Origin: Inonotus obliquus
Lineage: Eukaryota; Basidiomycota; Agaricomycetes; Hymenochaetales; Hymenochaetaceae
NCBI GenBank assembly: GCA_032164295.1
Contig: JAJHTX010000001.1
Coordinates: 3,844,001-3,908,000 of the forward strand
DNA length: 64,000 nt
Direction of reading: 5' to 3'
The notes beneath the pieces are model-generated. The model made no database searches. It was not told where the DNA came from and worked only from the letters and a program-made list of their open reading frames with translations. Below, one piece after another: positions 19,124 through 38,700 of the stretch (the first letter of the stretch is position 1; every line of letters begins with the position of its first letter). Position numbers and translations under genes: made by a program.

Positions 19124-20231
19124 TTTACAGGGAAATTCATAAAACAGTCTTTTTCAAAAGTCCTGAGACACGTGCCAAATTGCCAATTTCGGCCCCTCCA
19201 GTACCTCAGAACACAAAATAAATCATATCTCACTCAATTCTTGACCGTTTCGCGTCATCTAGGTTGCTAAATTCATGTCTCAATCGTGCCGTCCAGACCG
19301 TAACAAACACGAGAAAAATCGGTTAATAATTGACCCCAAAATAGCGCAAAACATCGTTTTTTCATGCAATCCTCATGTACAATTTTTCCTGCACTCAATT
19401 CTGGGTCCACAACACCCAAAAGTGTCTCAGAGCCCTCAGATAGAATAGATGTAAATTTAGGGCCGGTATTTGAGGTGTGTTTTGAGGTGTATGTGCTGGT
19501 CTGGGGCATGCCTGGAAAGCACAAATCCCCCCTCATCCCCTGAGTGCCCCATGCCCCAAGAAGAAATGTCTGAGGCTAAGTTCATACATGTAAATTCATT
19601 TCAGATCTATTGGAGGTGATTTGAGTACTTCTCATGTCTGCTATGAGGATTGGTGCATTGATTGAGATGGAGGAGATAGGGTATATGCACGATACTTCCC
19701 TGCCTTTTCCCAGCTTCCCAAAATATCCATTTGATCTGGGAAAGGCTCAGATCACTTTCAATAGGCATGGAATGAATTTTCATGTATGAATTTGGCTTCA
19801 GATATTTTTTCTAGGGCATGGGGAGCTTGAGGGATGAGGGGGCATTTCTGCCTTCCAGGCATGCCCCCAGACCAGCACATACACCTTCAAATTCATCTCA
19901 AATGCAGGCCCTAAATTCACAGTTATTCCATCTGAGCATTCTGAGACACTTGTGGGTGCTGCAGGCCTAGAATTGAGTGCAGGAAAAAATGGACATGAGG
20001 AATACATGAAAAAAACGACATTTTGCGCCGTTTCGGGGTCAATTCTTGCCCGATTTTGCTCGGGTTTGTTACAGTTCGGACGAAACGATCGGGAAATGAA
20101 TTTAGCAACTTAGATGACACGAAACGGTCAAGAATTGAGTGAGGTATGATTTATTTTGTGTTCTGAGGTACTGAAGGGGCCGAAATTGGCAATTTGGCAG
20201 GTGTCCAGATTTTTATGAATTTCCCTGTAAA
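19124..20231. mobile_element. 1.1 kb near-palindromic (foldback/MITE-like) element
   Basis: The left arm begins TTTACAGGGAAATTCATAAAA and the right arm ends with its reverse complement. Matching continues inward through shared blocks: AATTGCCAATTTCGGCCCCT, ACACAAAATAAATCATA, ACTCAATTCTTGACCGTTTCG, GCACTCAATTCT, ACCAGCACATACACCTT (related, not identical), GGGGCATGGGG and ATGAATTT near 19600/19770. The arms therefore reach to about 19650 and 19725, leaving a small centre. They are diverged by many substitutions and small indels. No transposase and no clear target duplication were found. The CAGGG end recalls hAT termini, but this is weak. It is a non-autonomous DNA transposon or foldback element; a transcript would form a long hairpin. 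Confidence 0.8.
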
Positions 20232-21157
20232 ATGACAAAGAAGAAAACATTCAAAATTCCGACCTCACCTCCATCTTGATTTGCCCGCCGTGCTGCAAGA
20301 ATTCAGTTTGGAGGCTGCTTCGCAGTATAGTGTGGACTGTCCGTCTGTGCCAGATTGGAGAAGGGGAAGAGCCAAACTTACTACATACATGCAATATTCT
20401 CTCGCGTCGGACTAATTCAACCACGAGGTGTATGATCACGAACGTTTCTTTCCCTTTTCCCTTAACTGAAAACACACAGTATACTCGGTTGCAGACCCTG
20501 TCTTCAATGGAAGAAGTAATATTATTCCATGTTTCGTTCTTCTCGTGTAGGTACGTACGCCACCGTTCCACTTCCTGATGGGACGTTTCGTTAACATTTT
20601 CCATTCCTCCACATAACTTTCTTCGCGCTTTGTGTTTCCAGGACCTTGTCGAGAACTAGGATTCCATATTGAACGCCGCCTAACGAGGCGTCTAAGCGTC
20701 TTCCATGTACTAAACACAAGACGCCATGTACACCACTTTTCTGCAAAGGCTACAGTGAAGAATAATCGAAATCACCGTTTGACGAGAGCTAGAAAAATCG
20801 GAAATCCCCTGGATTTGGTTGGACCGTAGCTTGCTTCCATACCCAGGCAACACACGCGAAGGAGGAATGCAGCACTCTTCGCCTGATATTAGAGGCTGCG
20901 TTGGTCCGGCGCCATCTGCAAATGTTTTCCGCTGGACATGACGTCCGAGGAGGCGGACAATGGCACATCAAACGTCATGGCCCTCTGTTGCATGGAACGT
21001 ATACATCGGCAGTCTGATTTCTCCGCCTTGCCCGTTTCCGTGGTCATACTATACCAGCTTTCGTTGGTTGTCGCAGTATTACTGCCCCAGTATAAACTTA
21101 TGGACTGATTCCGGGAGAGGACGTCTGTGTGGAATTAAGTTCCCACAAATCACCAGA
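20232..21157. other. intergenic, no supported gene
   Basis: Lies between the inverted-repeat element and the first esterase. Overlapping minus-strand reading frames at 20251-20717 (up to 117 codons) have no recognisable motif and no clear splice pattern. The esterase promoter should lie in its right part. Confidence 0.4.
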
Positions 21158-23375
<2,218 letters not shown>

Positions 23376-23550
23376 TGCGTTGGAGCGCGCTGAAGGTTGC
23401 GACGCGTCTTCAACAGAGTGGAGGCAATGGTCGATGTCTCGACCTTCATTTATACGCGGCTTCAACTACATCGATGAAGTATGTACTATTCCGTCTTGTA
23501 CTCACAAGTGTATCACCTGTAAGATATATATAATATGAACAACAGTCAGT

Positions 23551-24009
23551 TTATTCAGCGAAAGCAATCCAAATGACAATCCAAACTAAAGCATGATGCA
23601 TGAGATAGACAATTACGTAACTCAGTCTGTGGGACACCATTACAAAAGCAATTCTCACGACGAACTTAAATGTACTTACTTCAAGTTGTTTGACGCATCC
23701 TTCTAGACCAGACCTACCATCCTCGTTCTGGTGCCACTTCCGTCTTGTCGGTGTGAAGTATACACTTTGCATCATGTCGTGTCGCGGATAGGGTGACCAG
23801 CGTCCTTTACAAGGAATACAATCTTCGTAAGATGGTTTTTGACCACCTTTCCCCTTCAACTTCTGGCAGGATAGGCTGACAGTTTTCGCGTTCTTATGTT
23901 TCATAGGACCAAGTTCATGTGGTATCTCGCGCATTACTGGTATCCGTGTCGTCGTCCACCCGTTGTATGCTTCTTTACTGACAATGACGCCCGGAAATCC
24001 TCCCGACAT
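23551..24009 (-). CDS. hypothetical 152-residue reading frame
   Basis: Uninterrupted minus-strand frame between esterase copies 1 and 2. The N-terminal half is basic, with four Cys in a SCQK...DCIPC region. The last 40 residues are hydrophobic and could be a membrane helix. It is not recognised, has no homologue among the other genes here, and may be chance. The surrounding 23376-24226 holds nothing else identified. Confidence 0.2.
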   Translation of the reverse strand: MSGGFPGVIVSKEAYNGWTTTRIPVMREIPHELGPMKHKNAKTVSLSCQKLKGKGGQKPSYEDCIPCKGRWSPYPRHDMMQSVYFTPTRRKWHQNEDGRSGLEGCVKQLEVSTFKFVVRIAFVMVSHRLSYVIVYLMHHALVWIVIWIAFAE

Positions 24010-24226
24010 GAGTCTTGGTATATTGAAGTTCTTGGGAAGAATGTCAAGTTTATTTGATGTAACAGGATGGAATCCACCGGTAGTCTCATTTCCCTGCCTT
24101 TACTCGCTTTATGGCCATGCTTAGCTTGAAACTTTCACCTGACAGAACATTAAGCTGCGAGTACTTATGGCTGAGCTGAATTCAGGAGAGGAAATCTCAA
24201 TCGTACTGGTCCTCCAATTCATCTGA

Positions 24227-26460
<2,234 letters not shown>

Positions 26461-28181
26461 TCTCTGTCGAGGTTACCGCAGAACAGTATGAATGTACCTC
26501 AAGTCATTTTCTGCAGGCAGGTCGTAATCGTAGTCAATACACGGAGCTTCGGCTTCATCTAATGAGTTATTCAGTGGCAGATTCTTGATAGGTTGTCGGC
26601 GGGCTAGATCTCAGCTAGAAACCTCAAGCGATGAACGGAAGCTGATACTCTTACTTCTGGTTTTGGGAAAAAATCTTGATGATCCGATTATGTAATACGC
26701 AAAAGCTTCCAGTTCTTCTTGGCTTGGCGACAATGGCGAATTAATAACCTGTGTCAATAACCTGAAACTCCAAGTCTTTCGTCGTTCTCCCTAATCCTCT
26801 TGTGGCACTGGCAGGTACAGTGAGCCGAATGCGATGGTGAACATTCATACCGTTCGACCTCCGAGCAAATGGGCGGAGACAGTTGGGACGTTTTGCTCGT
26901 ACGCCCGAATATTGATGCCTCAATAGATACGATCTATCCCCCCACACCAATCTCACACAATCCTATTACGCCCTGCTCTGAGTCTGAACCCATCGCCGCA
27001 TCAACACATTCTGGAATTTGATTCATTCCGCAACCATCGATGGTCTTCCAGAAGGTCGGTTCATTGTCAAGATGGGAGTATCTTTCCTGTCCATAGACGA
27101 TCTGCGGATATGTACAACAGCGACCGTTAACGAGGAAGTAGAAGCTTCGGGATTCCTTTCGGGTCGGGTACGTACACCTTGATCTCGCTGGAAACTGCGT
27201 ATGCTGCCTAATTCGTCAGATATACACCCTTATGCACCGTACCAAACCATTGACTAGCCTCTAATTCTAGTCAGCATCGACTTCTAAGACGAAATGTCGC
27301 CCTGACTGACACTGTGCGCGCCCTGGCTATAAGAATTAAAATGGCTCTGTTCCCTGTGCCCATGATCGGCAAAGGACTGCGCAATACACCGCCCGAGACG
27401 AGCTCGTGCAGTTAAACTGCGTCCGCTGGAAGTGGCGACACTCTCTAGTAAACATCATTTCGTCAGCCTGACCGTGGAGCGGAGCGAGTGTTCCAATTGT
27501 TGGATGTGGGTGGGTGAAGATAAAAGGAACAAGTGAGTACTCGTGATTGGATGTGTGATTTTGTCCCTGCAACACGTGATATATTTTTGTTGTGAGCAAA
27601 GGACTTCGCAACATTCCTTCGCATCGGCGTATCTATTCTAGCTGCGCGGGCCGCAAGTCGCAAATGATCTCTTGTCCTTGGTTCATTCAGCGGTGTGTGA
27701 CCATCAGAAACCCCTTCGGTGTTCGATGTCAATCGGCATTCCTTTTTTATGATTTCTTGCGCATTGATCTGGCTAGAATCCCTTCTACAGGCTAGGTGCC
27801 TGACTCGGGCACGTCAAAGGAACTCATTTAGAAGAATGAAACCATGAGGTATTTCGTATGTGTGCGGATGCAAAGCGGTCTTCTGATCATTTCTTGTAGC
27901 TCCATTAGTCGACGTAGGGTATTAGATGACTGATTCGATCATTCATCATCGCTATATTGGACGATCGAAACCATTCGCGCAAGAATTTGTGAGAGCGGAG
28001 CGACCCTACTAAACGCCAAGCTCTGAGAGAAATGCCCGTCGACAAATATTCACAGCATGACATCGCTCTCGGCTTCCCCGCTAATCCCTCGGCTAACGGC
28101 TATACACAAGTATATAAAAGGGAAGCATGATAAGTGTACATTTGCGCGCCCGTGTGACCTAGAGCCACCTGGATCGGTGTT
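26461..28181. other. 1.7 kb spacer between esterases 2 and 3
   Basis: No gene is supported. Reading frames reach at most about 92 codons and match nothing known. Its size is twice that of the spacer between copies 1 and 2, so an old insertion is possible, but no terminal repeats were recognised. The right end must contain the promoter of copy 3. Confidence 0.4.
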
Positions 28182-30415
<2,234 letters not shown>

Positions 30416-30489
30416 TGCTGCTCAGTCAAATTTGAGAATGTAAAGTTTGGTAATAATCAGTGTATTCCTTACCATAGTTGTGCAACGAA

Positions 30490-31006
30490 AATAGCGCGGG
30501 TGTTGGATGAATGCGTCTAAGGGCTCGTATTCTCTATTCCCTGGCACTGGGAACAAAGGAGTGGATAAGCGTGCCTCCAATCCGCAAACGTTCAACCCGG
30601 CTGCCTCAGCGGCTTCGCTGCTATACCAATAACTCCCACGATTCTGATAACGATGTAAGTCAGTGAAGTCCGAATCGGCAGCGATTGCGTCTTCCTTCGT
30701 CAGCTCGCAAATGAATAGTTGCCGGATGTGAATTGTTCTCGCATTTGGAGTAATTTTGGGTGACGCTGCGAGTTTTAGTCTCGAACCGGCCCTCCCTTTC
30801 AGCTATTCAAGACCAAAAACTGATATGGTTCGAAGTTCGATGGGCTCTGCAATCTCTCGAAGGTATTCTGAGACGAGACCGATTTTGCGAGCTGTTTGGA
30901 CGAAGTCTGAGGAGCACGCATATTCGTTGATGCGGACGATGAGTTCTGTGGGACAGCTGTTCATGAAAGCCGCTCCCAGGAAATTCAAGTTCAAGGTGAT
31001 AATCAC
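30490..31006 (-). pseudogene. truncated F-box-like pseudogene
   Basis: The N-terminal frame (NSCPTELIVRINEYACSSDF, then GLVSEYLREIAEPIELRT) closely matches the intact F-box-like protein at 31635-32684. Past it the homology is broken: QLFICELT and NRGSYWYSSEA are followed almost at once by NVCGLEARL, which matches the last 40 residues of the intact copy. About 200 internal codons are therefore missing. Frames shift between the pieces. It is a decayed product of the local duplication described under findings. Confidence 0.75.
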
Positions 31007-31435
31007 GGAAGCAAAGCGCTGAGCGCGGAGAATGATGTGTATATTGTCTTTATCGTCGCCGTTCTAGTAAGCTGATTTGCCATAGTCTCGCTAAATTTTC
31101 AGTGTTGCACAGTGCTAGGGCTCCGCAGTGTATCTTATACGATGCGCGAGGATACTACCAGTATCAGTCGTATCTTCCTGGATGTTTCACGGCTGCTATC
31201 AGTTCCGGACCCGGGTGCGGAGCCCCTTCAATGCACATTGAAGAGTCATCAAAATAGGTTCAATTTAAAACGATCACATCGATCTCCGCAATCTTATCTA
31301 TAACACGATATTGTTGCTGCGTATGGAGAGGGGGGGGGGGGCAGGATAAACGCGTGGACAGGATGCCTTTGTTCATAGTACGTCCCTCTGCGATGATGGT
31401 TTTTGTCAGAGCTCCTGAGATATCGATTTTGTATT

Positions 31436-31551
31436 GTAGATTGACGGGAACTGAACAACGAACGAGAATTTCACGATGGTACCCGACAGGTTTCTGAGGA
31501 CAAACAGGAACGGCTGCTGAATGCGCACATCTGGAAGCTCTCCCTGATTGA
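31436..31551 (+). pseudogene. relic of esterase 3' end
   Basis: The bases around 31441-31551 align with the last exon of esterase copy 3 (about 30310-30415): both share the aactgaacaa/aactgaacag start, the atg-tacccgaca block, gaggacaaacag versus gagacaaacag, and aatgcgcatccggaagctctcc with small changes. The frame is broken and no upstream exons remain. It lies directly before the intact F-box gene, as the live esterase end lies before the F-box pseudogene. Confidence 0.75.
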
Positions 31552-31634
31552 TACTTTTATGTAAGCCTAGCTATCTGAATCTGAATAGATCGAAATACAT
31601 ACTTATGCAACAAAAGTGACACGCAATTACTTGT

Positions 31635-32684
31635 TCATGGATTCGCAAGGCATTGCTCCTTCCAGTCTTCCAGCAAGTACTCGTATTCCCCCTTCCCAGA
31701 TTCCGCGACCACAGAAGGAGGTACATGCGCCTCCAACCCGCTGACATTCGACTCCGCTATAATATTAACAAATCTTTCCATCATTTGCTCAAGAATGAAA
31801 TATCCACGGGCGCGGGGAACGCGTTGCACGTAACCGTGTCTCAGGATGACCGATTCCAGCCTTCCTAGAAGTGTCCCGCCACTCAATGAGGCTCTCCAGT
31901 CCTCGCCAAATACGCCTGTAAGTGCTTGTTCACTCGTCCAAAATCTGGCATCGCAAATAACGAGTTGAGTCAGCTCGGAACATTCACCTCGTAAGATGGC
32001 GAATAATGGATGGCTGCGCGGGAACATCGTGCCTTGACCCATAAGCATGCTTGAAGTGATATGGAGCCTTCGTAGACGTGGAATCGCAGGTGCTCTAAAC
32101 GACGATCCAGAATAGGCAGATGCAATCATTGCCGAGCTCGCGTTATGCATCAGAGTCAGTGATATAAGATTCGGAAACGTGGTACCGGATATGGCGTCGA
32201 GGGCCTTGGCATGAATATGGTTGGAGATCAATATGCACCAGTTCTCGGAGGTTGATAGGGACAGCGTTCGAAGACTGGCACTCGTACTCTGGACGAGGAA
32301 CGTGGCCAACTCCCAGAATTTACGTCCAGTTCTTTGGTACGTTGCCTCTGCCTGAGAGCCTTCCGATGTAGCACTCCAATAATTCCCTCGCTGGCGACAG
32401 GTATCAGCAGCGTCCAAGGTCAGCTCGCATATGAATAGATGTCGGACGGGAATTATTCTCGCGTTCGGAGTCGTTTCGGATGAGGTTGTAACGAGTTGTA
32501 GTCTCGAAAGGGCTCCTTGCAGTTGTTCAAGCCCAGAAATTGATATGGTTCGAATTTCGATGGGCTCTGCGATGGATCGGAGGTACTTTGAGACGAGACC
32601 GATACTGCGAGCTGTTTGCCCAAAGTCAGACGAGCATGCATACTCGACAATGCGGGTAACGAGCTCCGTGGGGAAAGTATTCAT
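31635..32684 (-). CDS. F-box-like protein
   Basis: Single-exon 349-residue protein. The N-terminus (PTELVTRIVEYACSSDFGQT, then IGLVSKYLRSIAEP) fits the short F-box-like helical motif common in expanded agaricomycete families that bind SKP1 in SCF ubiquitin ligases. The rest has leucine-rich strands (LRTLSLS, PNLISLTLMH, IPRLRRLHITS, ELTQLVI), compatible with a degenerate leucine-rich repeat for substrate binding. The F-box match is by pattern only. Its decayed duplicate is at 30490-31006. Confidence 0.7.
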   Translation of the reverse strand: MNTFPTELVTRIVEYACSSDFGQTARSIGLVSKYLRSIAEPIEIRTISISGLEQLQGALSRLQLVTTSSETTPNARIIPVRHLFICELTLDAADTCRQRGNYWSATSEGSQAEATYQRTGRKFWELATFLVQSTSASLRTLSLSTSENWCILISNHIHAKALDAISGTTFPNLISLTLMHNASSAMIASAYSGSSFRAPAIPRLRRLHITSSMLMGQGTMFPRSHPLFAILRGECSELTQLVICDARFWTSEQALTGVFGEDWRASLSGGTLLGRLESVILRHGYVQRVPRARGYFILEQMMERFVNIIAESNVSGLEAHVPPSVVAESGKGEYEYLLEDWKEQCLANP

Positions 32685-33549
32685 GAGAGTCGCTCCAAGT
32701 CAAGGTGGATGACTGATCGCAATATCGTGAAGCATGTTTTTCCTTATATAGATTGCTTGGTAATTTAAATCTATTAGTCACCATATCATGTGTTGCAGGG
32801 TTTACAAGATCAAATAAGTCGCATACAAGGATTCTGGATGCATCAGCAAAATGGCCGGGTACATATATGCTGCATATATACCCCTAAATTTTGTGAATTT
32901 TGTAATTTCTATGAAATTGCTTATACCGGACCTCCCGATCCTATATGTAACCAGAAGCTACAATAACTGAATAAAAGAGTTGTACATCTGACGGATATAT
33001 GTAAGTGTGATTGGTACATGCAGATATGCAAAAGTAAATATACTGGACCTCGCCGACCCATATGTGACTAGAATAGTTGTTAATTTTTGTCAGCGTTATA
33101 GTGGCATATAAGTGGCATAAAATTCATATAAGCCAGTACAAGCCGGTTTGATTTTCTATTACCCTTGTTGGCACATATCAGCGCAGCATTGAAATAGTGA
33201 GAGAGAGAGAGTAATTATAATTCCATGTCAGTGTTTCGGAAATCATATCACTCTGATTCCATATTAATTCTGGTGTACATGAGATTTATTGCTCAACGAG
33301 TACTCTGCAATTAATCACAGATGTAACAACACGAGGACTGAGCGTAGCAAACAGGAGAGCGCGAGAGACCTTCGAAAGAGCATACCAAAGTCGGAGACAC
33401 AAGAAAACAGGAAGAATACGCAGCAACGCATACAGCAGAGCGAAACCTTATAGAAAACCAAAAAGAACTGGGTCAATTATCTTGAGGGTATACATCTCGA
33501 GTCCAGTAGAGCAAAGAGGATCAGCTAATAGTCTCAGAGAAAGTAGCTT
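32685..33549. other. AT-rich spacer with short diverged repeats
   Basis: No gene was seen. Two related stretches occur near 32925 and 33045 (tata-ccggacctc...gatcctatatgtaacc versus tatactggacctcgccgacccatatgtgac), which could be subterminal repeats of the adjoining Plavaka-type region. A GA-rich tract lies at 33200-33215. No terminal inverted repeat could be placed. Confidence 0.4.
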
Positions 33550-35416
33550 TCAAGCCCGAGTGTTAGTTCCATGCAGGTAGAGCGAATATTGAGAGTCCGG
33601 CTGAGTTTGACTTTCGGCTGCCAGGTTGAGTGCCATCGTTGTTTCTGCTGCTGCTGCCTCTTCCTGTTCTTCCTCATCTTCATCGATGTCAGCCTCGATG
33701 AGAGCTTTGATGTTGAAGACCGTGGTTTCGTCATCAGGATCGCAGTCTTCGTCTTCATCTTCACCTTCTGGCTCGAGTTGACCAAACACTTGTCTATATA
33801 GAATATTCATTTTATATAGCGATTGTTTTCTTTCAGAAAGGAAAAAAACTACTCACTTGTTCCACCAATCCAATGTGTCTTTCACCCACTTTGACCCTTT
33901 TGCTTCGAACAAATCAAGGACGCTGTAATAAAATGTCTTCAAGTTGAACCTCTCGTCTACTTCGCCTCATGTATCGAGTCTCGATATCAGAAAGCGAGCC
34001 TAGAGGCTGTGAACTCTCAGAGAGGAAACAACTACATTTGCGACTTACCTGAACACATGCGTACACGATCATTTCAGGGGTCACCACTCTTGCCCCTAGT
34101 ATTTCTGAGTTCGAGGGGTGCGTCGCACCTCCCCTCCTGCCTGGCTCAGTCATCACAGATGAGGGAGAGGTGAAAATATGGCGAAAAACCTGCAACATGT
34201 AGCGTCAGTATCACTGAGGCTGGCATCTCGACGTGAATATCTCAATCTTGGAGTTCTATTCATCGGATAACGTAGCCGTGCATTCTCCAGAATATATAGG
34301 AATATGGTACTTACAAAGACAGGGAGGTAGCCTCGGAGTAGCGAGACTAGCGGTTTATTCAGTCGGTATTTCTCAACATCGAACATAAAAGCCGGGAAAG
34401 ATTTATGGTCGATTTTGTACACGTTTGACCGAACATCATCTTCAAAACTAAGTGCATATATGCACATGGAATGTTAAAATCAAAGTACTCACGATTCGTC
34501 TTTCCCATACTTATGGAGAACGGACATCGGGATGATCAATCGCATCAACTGCAAATGGTGCGTTCCAAGATGTCCCTTACCAGGGAACTTGTCGAGCAGA
34601 GGGTCAGGTGTCTCACCTTTCAGCACCCACCAATTGGCCTTGGCCTTCATGGTATTCGTATTGTTATTTTGGCCCTGTTTGGCCACATTTTTCACCTGTA
34701 TTGAAGTCCTGTAGATCTACAATTATTCAACAAACTATTATACAATGTACCTGGAGCCAAAGTACTTCCTCCTCCTCATCTGTCAGAGTGCATATATAAT
34801 CCCATTCCCTTGCAAATAGCTCCTTAATCCCTTGGTAAGCATTTACATATACTTTCTCGAGCTTCGCACTAAGAGTAATATGTGAGATCGGGTGAAGGAA
34901 GTTGATAGAAAGGTGTGCATATACTCACCAGTTCTTAACTACTTTCTGTGCCATGGCTAACATCTTTGTGTTGTAGCCTGGATCTCCCTCGTTTCTGCCT
35001 TTGTGTGACACGACGACTTCCAAGGACGCAATATAGTTCATCACGGAAGGAACATGGACCCACAGGTCCACCTTTCTCTTGATGGACTGCCCGAATTGCA
35101 AAATTCGGGCGTGGGTGTTGTCCCATGCCCTACGTGAAAACAGTCCAAAATTAGTAAATTAAAGATAGTAATTAACAACTTACTCTCCTTTTTTACTTCT
35201 CCCCTTCTTTGTGATCATATCTTCACCAGTAACCCTTCTCTGCCTCGGAGGGCGTGGATCGTCCTCTTCACGAGGTGAGGCATCGGTCAGTGGCAAGCTT
35301 GAGTTACGAGCTGTCAGAAAAGACAGGCTTGAGGATGGAGGTTCCCTGTCAGGGGTCGGGTACGGTGCTGGTTCTGGATGACTTCTGGCATTCCTGACGC
35401 GTTGGCTACGAGGCAT
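33550..35416 (-). CDS. DUF6698-type protein of the Plavaka-associated region
   Basis: Multi-exon protein starting MPRSQRVRNARSHPEPAP at 35416. Recognisable pieces in order: SIKRKVDLWVHVPSVMNYI, KLEKVYVNAYQGIKELFARE, NWWVLKGETPDPLLDKFPGK, then HIFTSPSSVMTEP with VVTPEMIVYACVQ, and SKWVKDTLDWWNKQVFG. The last segments match my memory of the basidiomycete DUF6698 family. The end is acidic (EGEDEDEDCDPDDE and EDEEEQEEAAAA) with stop at 33550-33552. The function is unknown; related genes often lie next to Plavaka-type transposases, and here it is divergent to one. No stop was noticed in the exons. Exact splice sites were only partly checked. Confidence 0.65.
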
Positions 35417-35566
35417 GATGAGTGAGGAAGGGAAGACAATGAGAGTTGAGTATACATGTTCGTGCTGCCTGAAATAGTATTCCACGCGTCACTTGCGCAT
35501 ATACTCAATGCGTGTGTGACACGCAGCAGGCGTGTACACGTCTTCCATCCACCAAATCAAAACTCA

Positions 35567-35760
35567 CCTTCAAGACCTGGGAACTCCATATTTTGAATAA
35601 CATCGTCAAGGATTTCTGAATGATCACTGAAAACTGGTGGAATCACAAATCTGACTGAGTCAACCATCATCACCTGCTGCGGAACTGATTCAGTTCCTGA
35701 TTTTTTCTTCCTGGGTTTAACATCTACATTCGGGACTATTATAACTGGAAAGGCTATAGT
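35567..35760 (-). other. coding-like stretch between DUF6698 and transposase
   Basis: The minus strand reads VKPRKKKSGTESVPQQVMMV, then FVIPPVFSDHSEILDDVIQN, ending at a clear donor GTGAGT at 35567. No start codon was found in frame upstream. It may be an upstream exon of the DUF6698 gene or a remnant of another element gene. The short spacer also has to hold the start of the plus-strand transposase. Confidence 0.35.
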
Positions 35761-35778
35761 AATACTGCCCGTCTCACC

Positions 35779-38700
35779 ATGGGAAAGAGATACACGTGCG
35801 AGTTCTGCGGAGAAGGCTTTGATCTTTCCAGAGGATTGTCAGTTCACCAAGGAAAATGCAAAGTGAGGACCAGTGCCATATATTCACTCAGGAGTGCCCG
35901 TAATTGTGCAGAGAAGCATATGCAAAGTGAGTAATATAATCATGTCCTATAATATAGTAAATAAACATACTTTTACCAAGGACAGGTGGATTTTTCACTA
36001 TTGGAGACTCAAGCCGCTCCCATCGATATGTACGATGAGATCGAACCAGAACCAGAACCAGCACCAGCACCAGCACTACTTCTTGATGTGCCCCTAGAGC
36101 TTCCAGCTGGATTGAGACATCAGAGACGAATGCCGAATAAATTTGTCGATTACTTGATATCTGTTTCAACATCTGCTACGCTACCAGTTGCATCTCTATC
36201 CCATCTTCTCAATCATGTTCCCCCTGATCCCCCTCAGCCTGTTGCTCCTCCACCTGTCCCCGTTTCAGAGCCTGTACTCAAAGAGCCAGCTGCAATATGC
36301 TCCAAATTCACGACTCAGCCAAATGAGTACCGAGTCCATTGGGTTTATCCTGATAAACCTGTCAATGATCCGGATAGGTATCTAGGCCTGGAAGATATCT
36401 GCGACACCGCAAATTTTCGAGTTTCTGAGTCGCCTTCTTCGCAGACATCTCTCCCACCTGTTATCAAGAACATTTACGCACCTTTCAAAAATGCAATGAC
36501 CTTCTTCTTAACGGAATGGGTGAACTCAGGATCGTCATCAAAGAGCAATGAGGAAGTGGACAGACTTGTTCATGATGTGATTCTACATCCCAAGTTCAAT
36601 CTGAGCGACCTACTTAATTACAGTGCAAGGCAAGAAAACAATTGGCTCGTGGTCCAAGAAGAAGATTGCGAAAGCGCACAAGAAAAACAGGTGAGTGGAT
36701 GTTAATACTCGAGAAATTGCATGACTGCAGCAATTTATCCAGCTCGATGGATGGCGCACGGGTTCAGTCAAGATCAAGCTTCCTAGCGAAGAAAAACGCG
36801 ATACCTCCCAAGATGAAGATAGTACTCTGGAGTTTGAAGTTAGTGGTATTCAGTATTACTCTCTTCTCGAGACGATACTGTCCGCACTTGATGATCAAGA
36901 TACCCTGCCGTTTCACTATACCCCTTACAGGGAATACTGGCAGCCTCAATACAACTCTTCAAAAGAGCGCGTATACAGAGGACTGTATTCTTCTGATTCC
37001 TGGCTTATGGCTCACGAAGACGTGTGAATGCTACCTGCTGAAAACGGGATTGAAAACTTCGTGCTACCTATAATGTTGTATTCTGACTCCACACACTTGT
37101 CTAACTTCAGGAGCGCTTCTCTATGGCCTCTGTATTTGTTCCTCGGGAGCCAATCCAAGCTATCCCAAAGCAAAAGCGCGACGGAAATATGTCATCATCT
37201 AGCATATATTCCTTCAGTGAGTTCATGCTTGATATTTCGATGACATGTGCAATGTTTGCTGAATATCTTGATTCTATGTGTGTTACTCACAGCTTCCAGC
37301 AACTGTTCAGGATACATACATGATGCACTACGGACGTTCCGCATCTGCTCATGTCCTTACCTTCCTCAAATGTGAACTTATGCAGGCCGTTCTCTCTCTC
37401 GTTTTGTTCCACTCTGATTTTATAGAAGCATACAAGAATGGGGTGAAATTTGACTGCTCTGACCAGGTTACTCGTCGATTGTTCCCGAAAATACTGATAT
37501 ACTCTGCAGACTATCCTGAACGGTATGTAACTAATCCAAATCACTCATTTCATATATCTAAATTCTAATTATTCCAATTCTTTACGATTTCAAGAATGAT
37601 TGTGGCAACGCTTCATAACCTTGGATCATACCCCTGCCCAGAGTGTACAATACATCGAAATGATATTGAAGCTCTTGGAACAAAAGTCGACAATCAGCGA
37701 CGAGAACACAGGCACATCGATAATTTCGCAAGATGACATACCGTTGATTTAGCTCGCAAACAAATATTTAATCATGGGAAAGGCATTGAATCTGCAGCAG
37801 TTACTATGATTCTCGGGGAAGAATCTCTTGTTCCTGTTCATGTAAGTGTATATACACTTTTTTTGTTGCTTCCGATTTATTGACTTTCCTATATTTTTTT
37901 CAGAGCGCTTTCTCAGTGATTTCGGAAGACGGGTTCAATTTTTTTGATATGTTCGTTCCCGATGTCTTGCATGAATTTGAGTTAGGAGTCTGGAAAGCAA
38001 CATTCACACATCTTATTCGAATACTCACTGCTCAAGGCGGCGATACAATTTCAATTTTCAACAAAAGGTATTTTTATAACCATTAACTATGTTGATTACA
38101 GTGCTCGAATTGTATTATAGATATTGCCTTGTCCCCACATACGGAAGGTGTACTATACGACACTTCTCTACGAATACTGCTGCGATGACGAAGCTTGCAG
38201 GCCATGATTTCGAGGATCTTCTCCAAGTGATTAACTCTTTTCACACACATTTCCTTCTTTATGTTTATGACAACTTGCGGAATGCACTTTGATCAGTGCT
38301 CAATTCCAATTTTTGAAGGTGTCATTATGAATACAAGGCACAACAACATTATTATCGATCTTCTATTTATACTTGCGAATTGGCACGTGCTAGCAAAACT
38401 ACGTCAACACACTGAAACAACTTTGTCATTACTGGAGAAAGCTACGGTCGAGTTGGGAAAGCAGATGTGTTTCTTCAAGAAAAATACTTGTTTGGAATAC
38501 CAAACACAAGAGCTGAAGAAGGAAATAATCGCTCGTGGTGACCGTCAGGCAGCAATGACCAAGAAAAAAAAAGCCGAGAAAAAGAAGTCAAACGAAAAAT
38601 CTGCACCGCCTACGAAACCTCGAGTCACTCCGAAAAAGAAAGAATTCAGTTTATGAACAATCAAATTTCACCTCCTTGGTTCGTATGCGAGGAAAATACG

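Noticed and set aside
20251..20717. Overlapping minus-strand frames as a gene
   Set aside because: Short, no known motif, and no plausible exon joins.
31330..31341. Run of 12 G as a retroelement tail or quadruplex
   Set aside because: A lone homopolymer with no flanking duplication; slippage or sequencing error is simpler.
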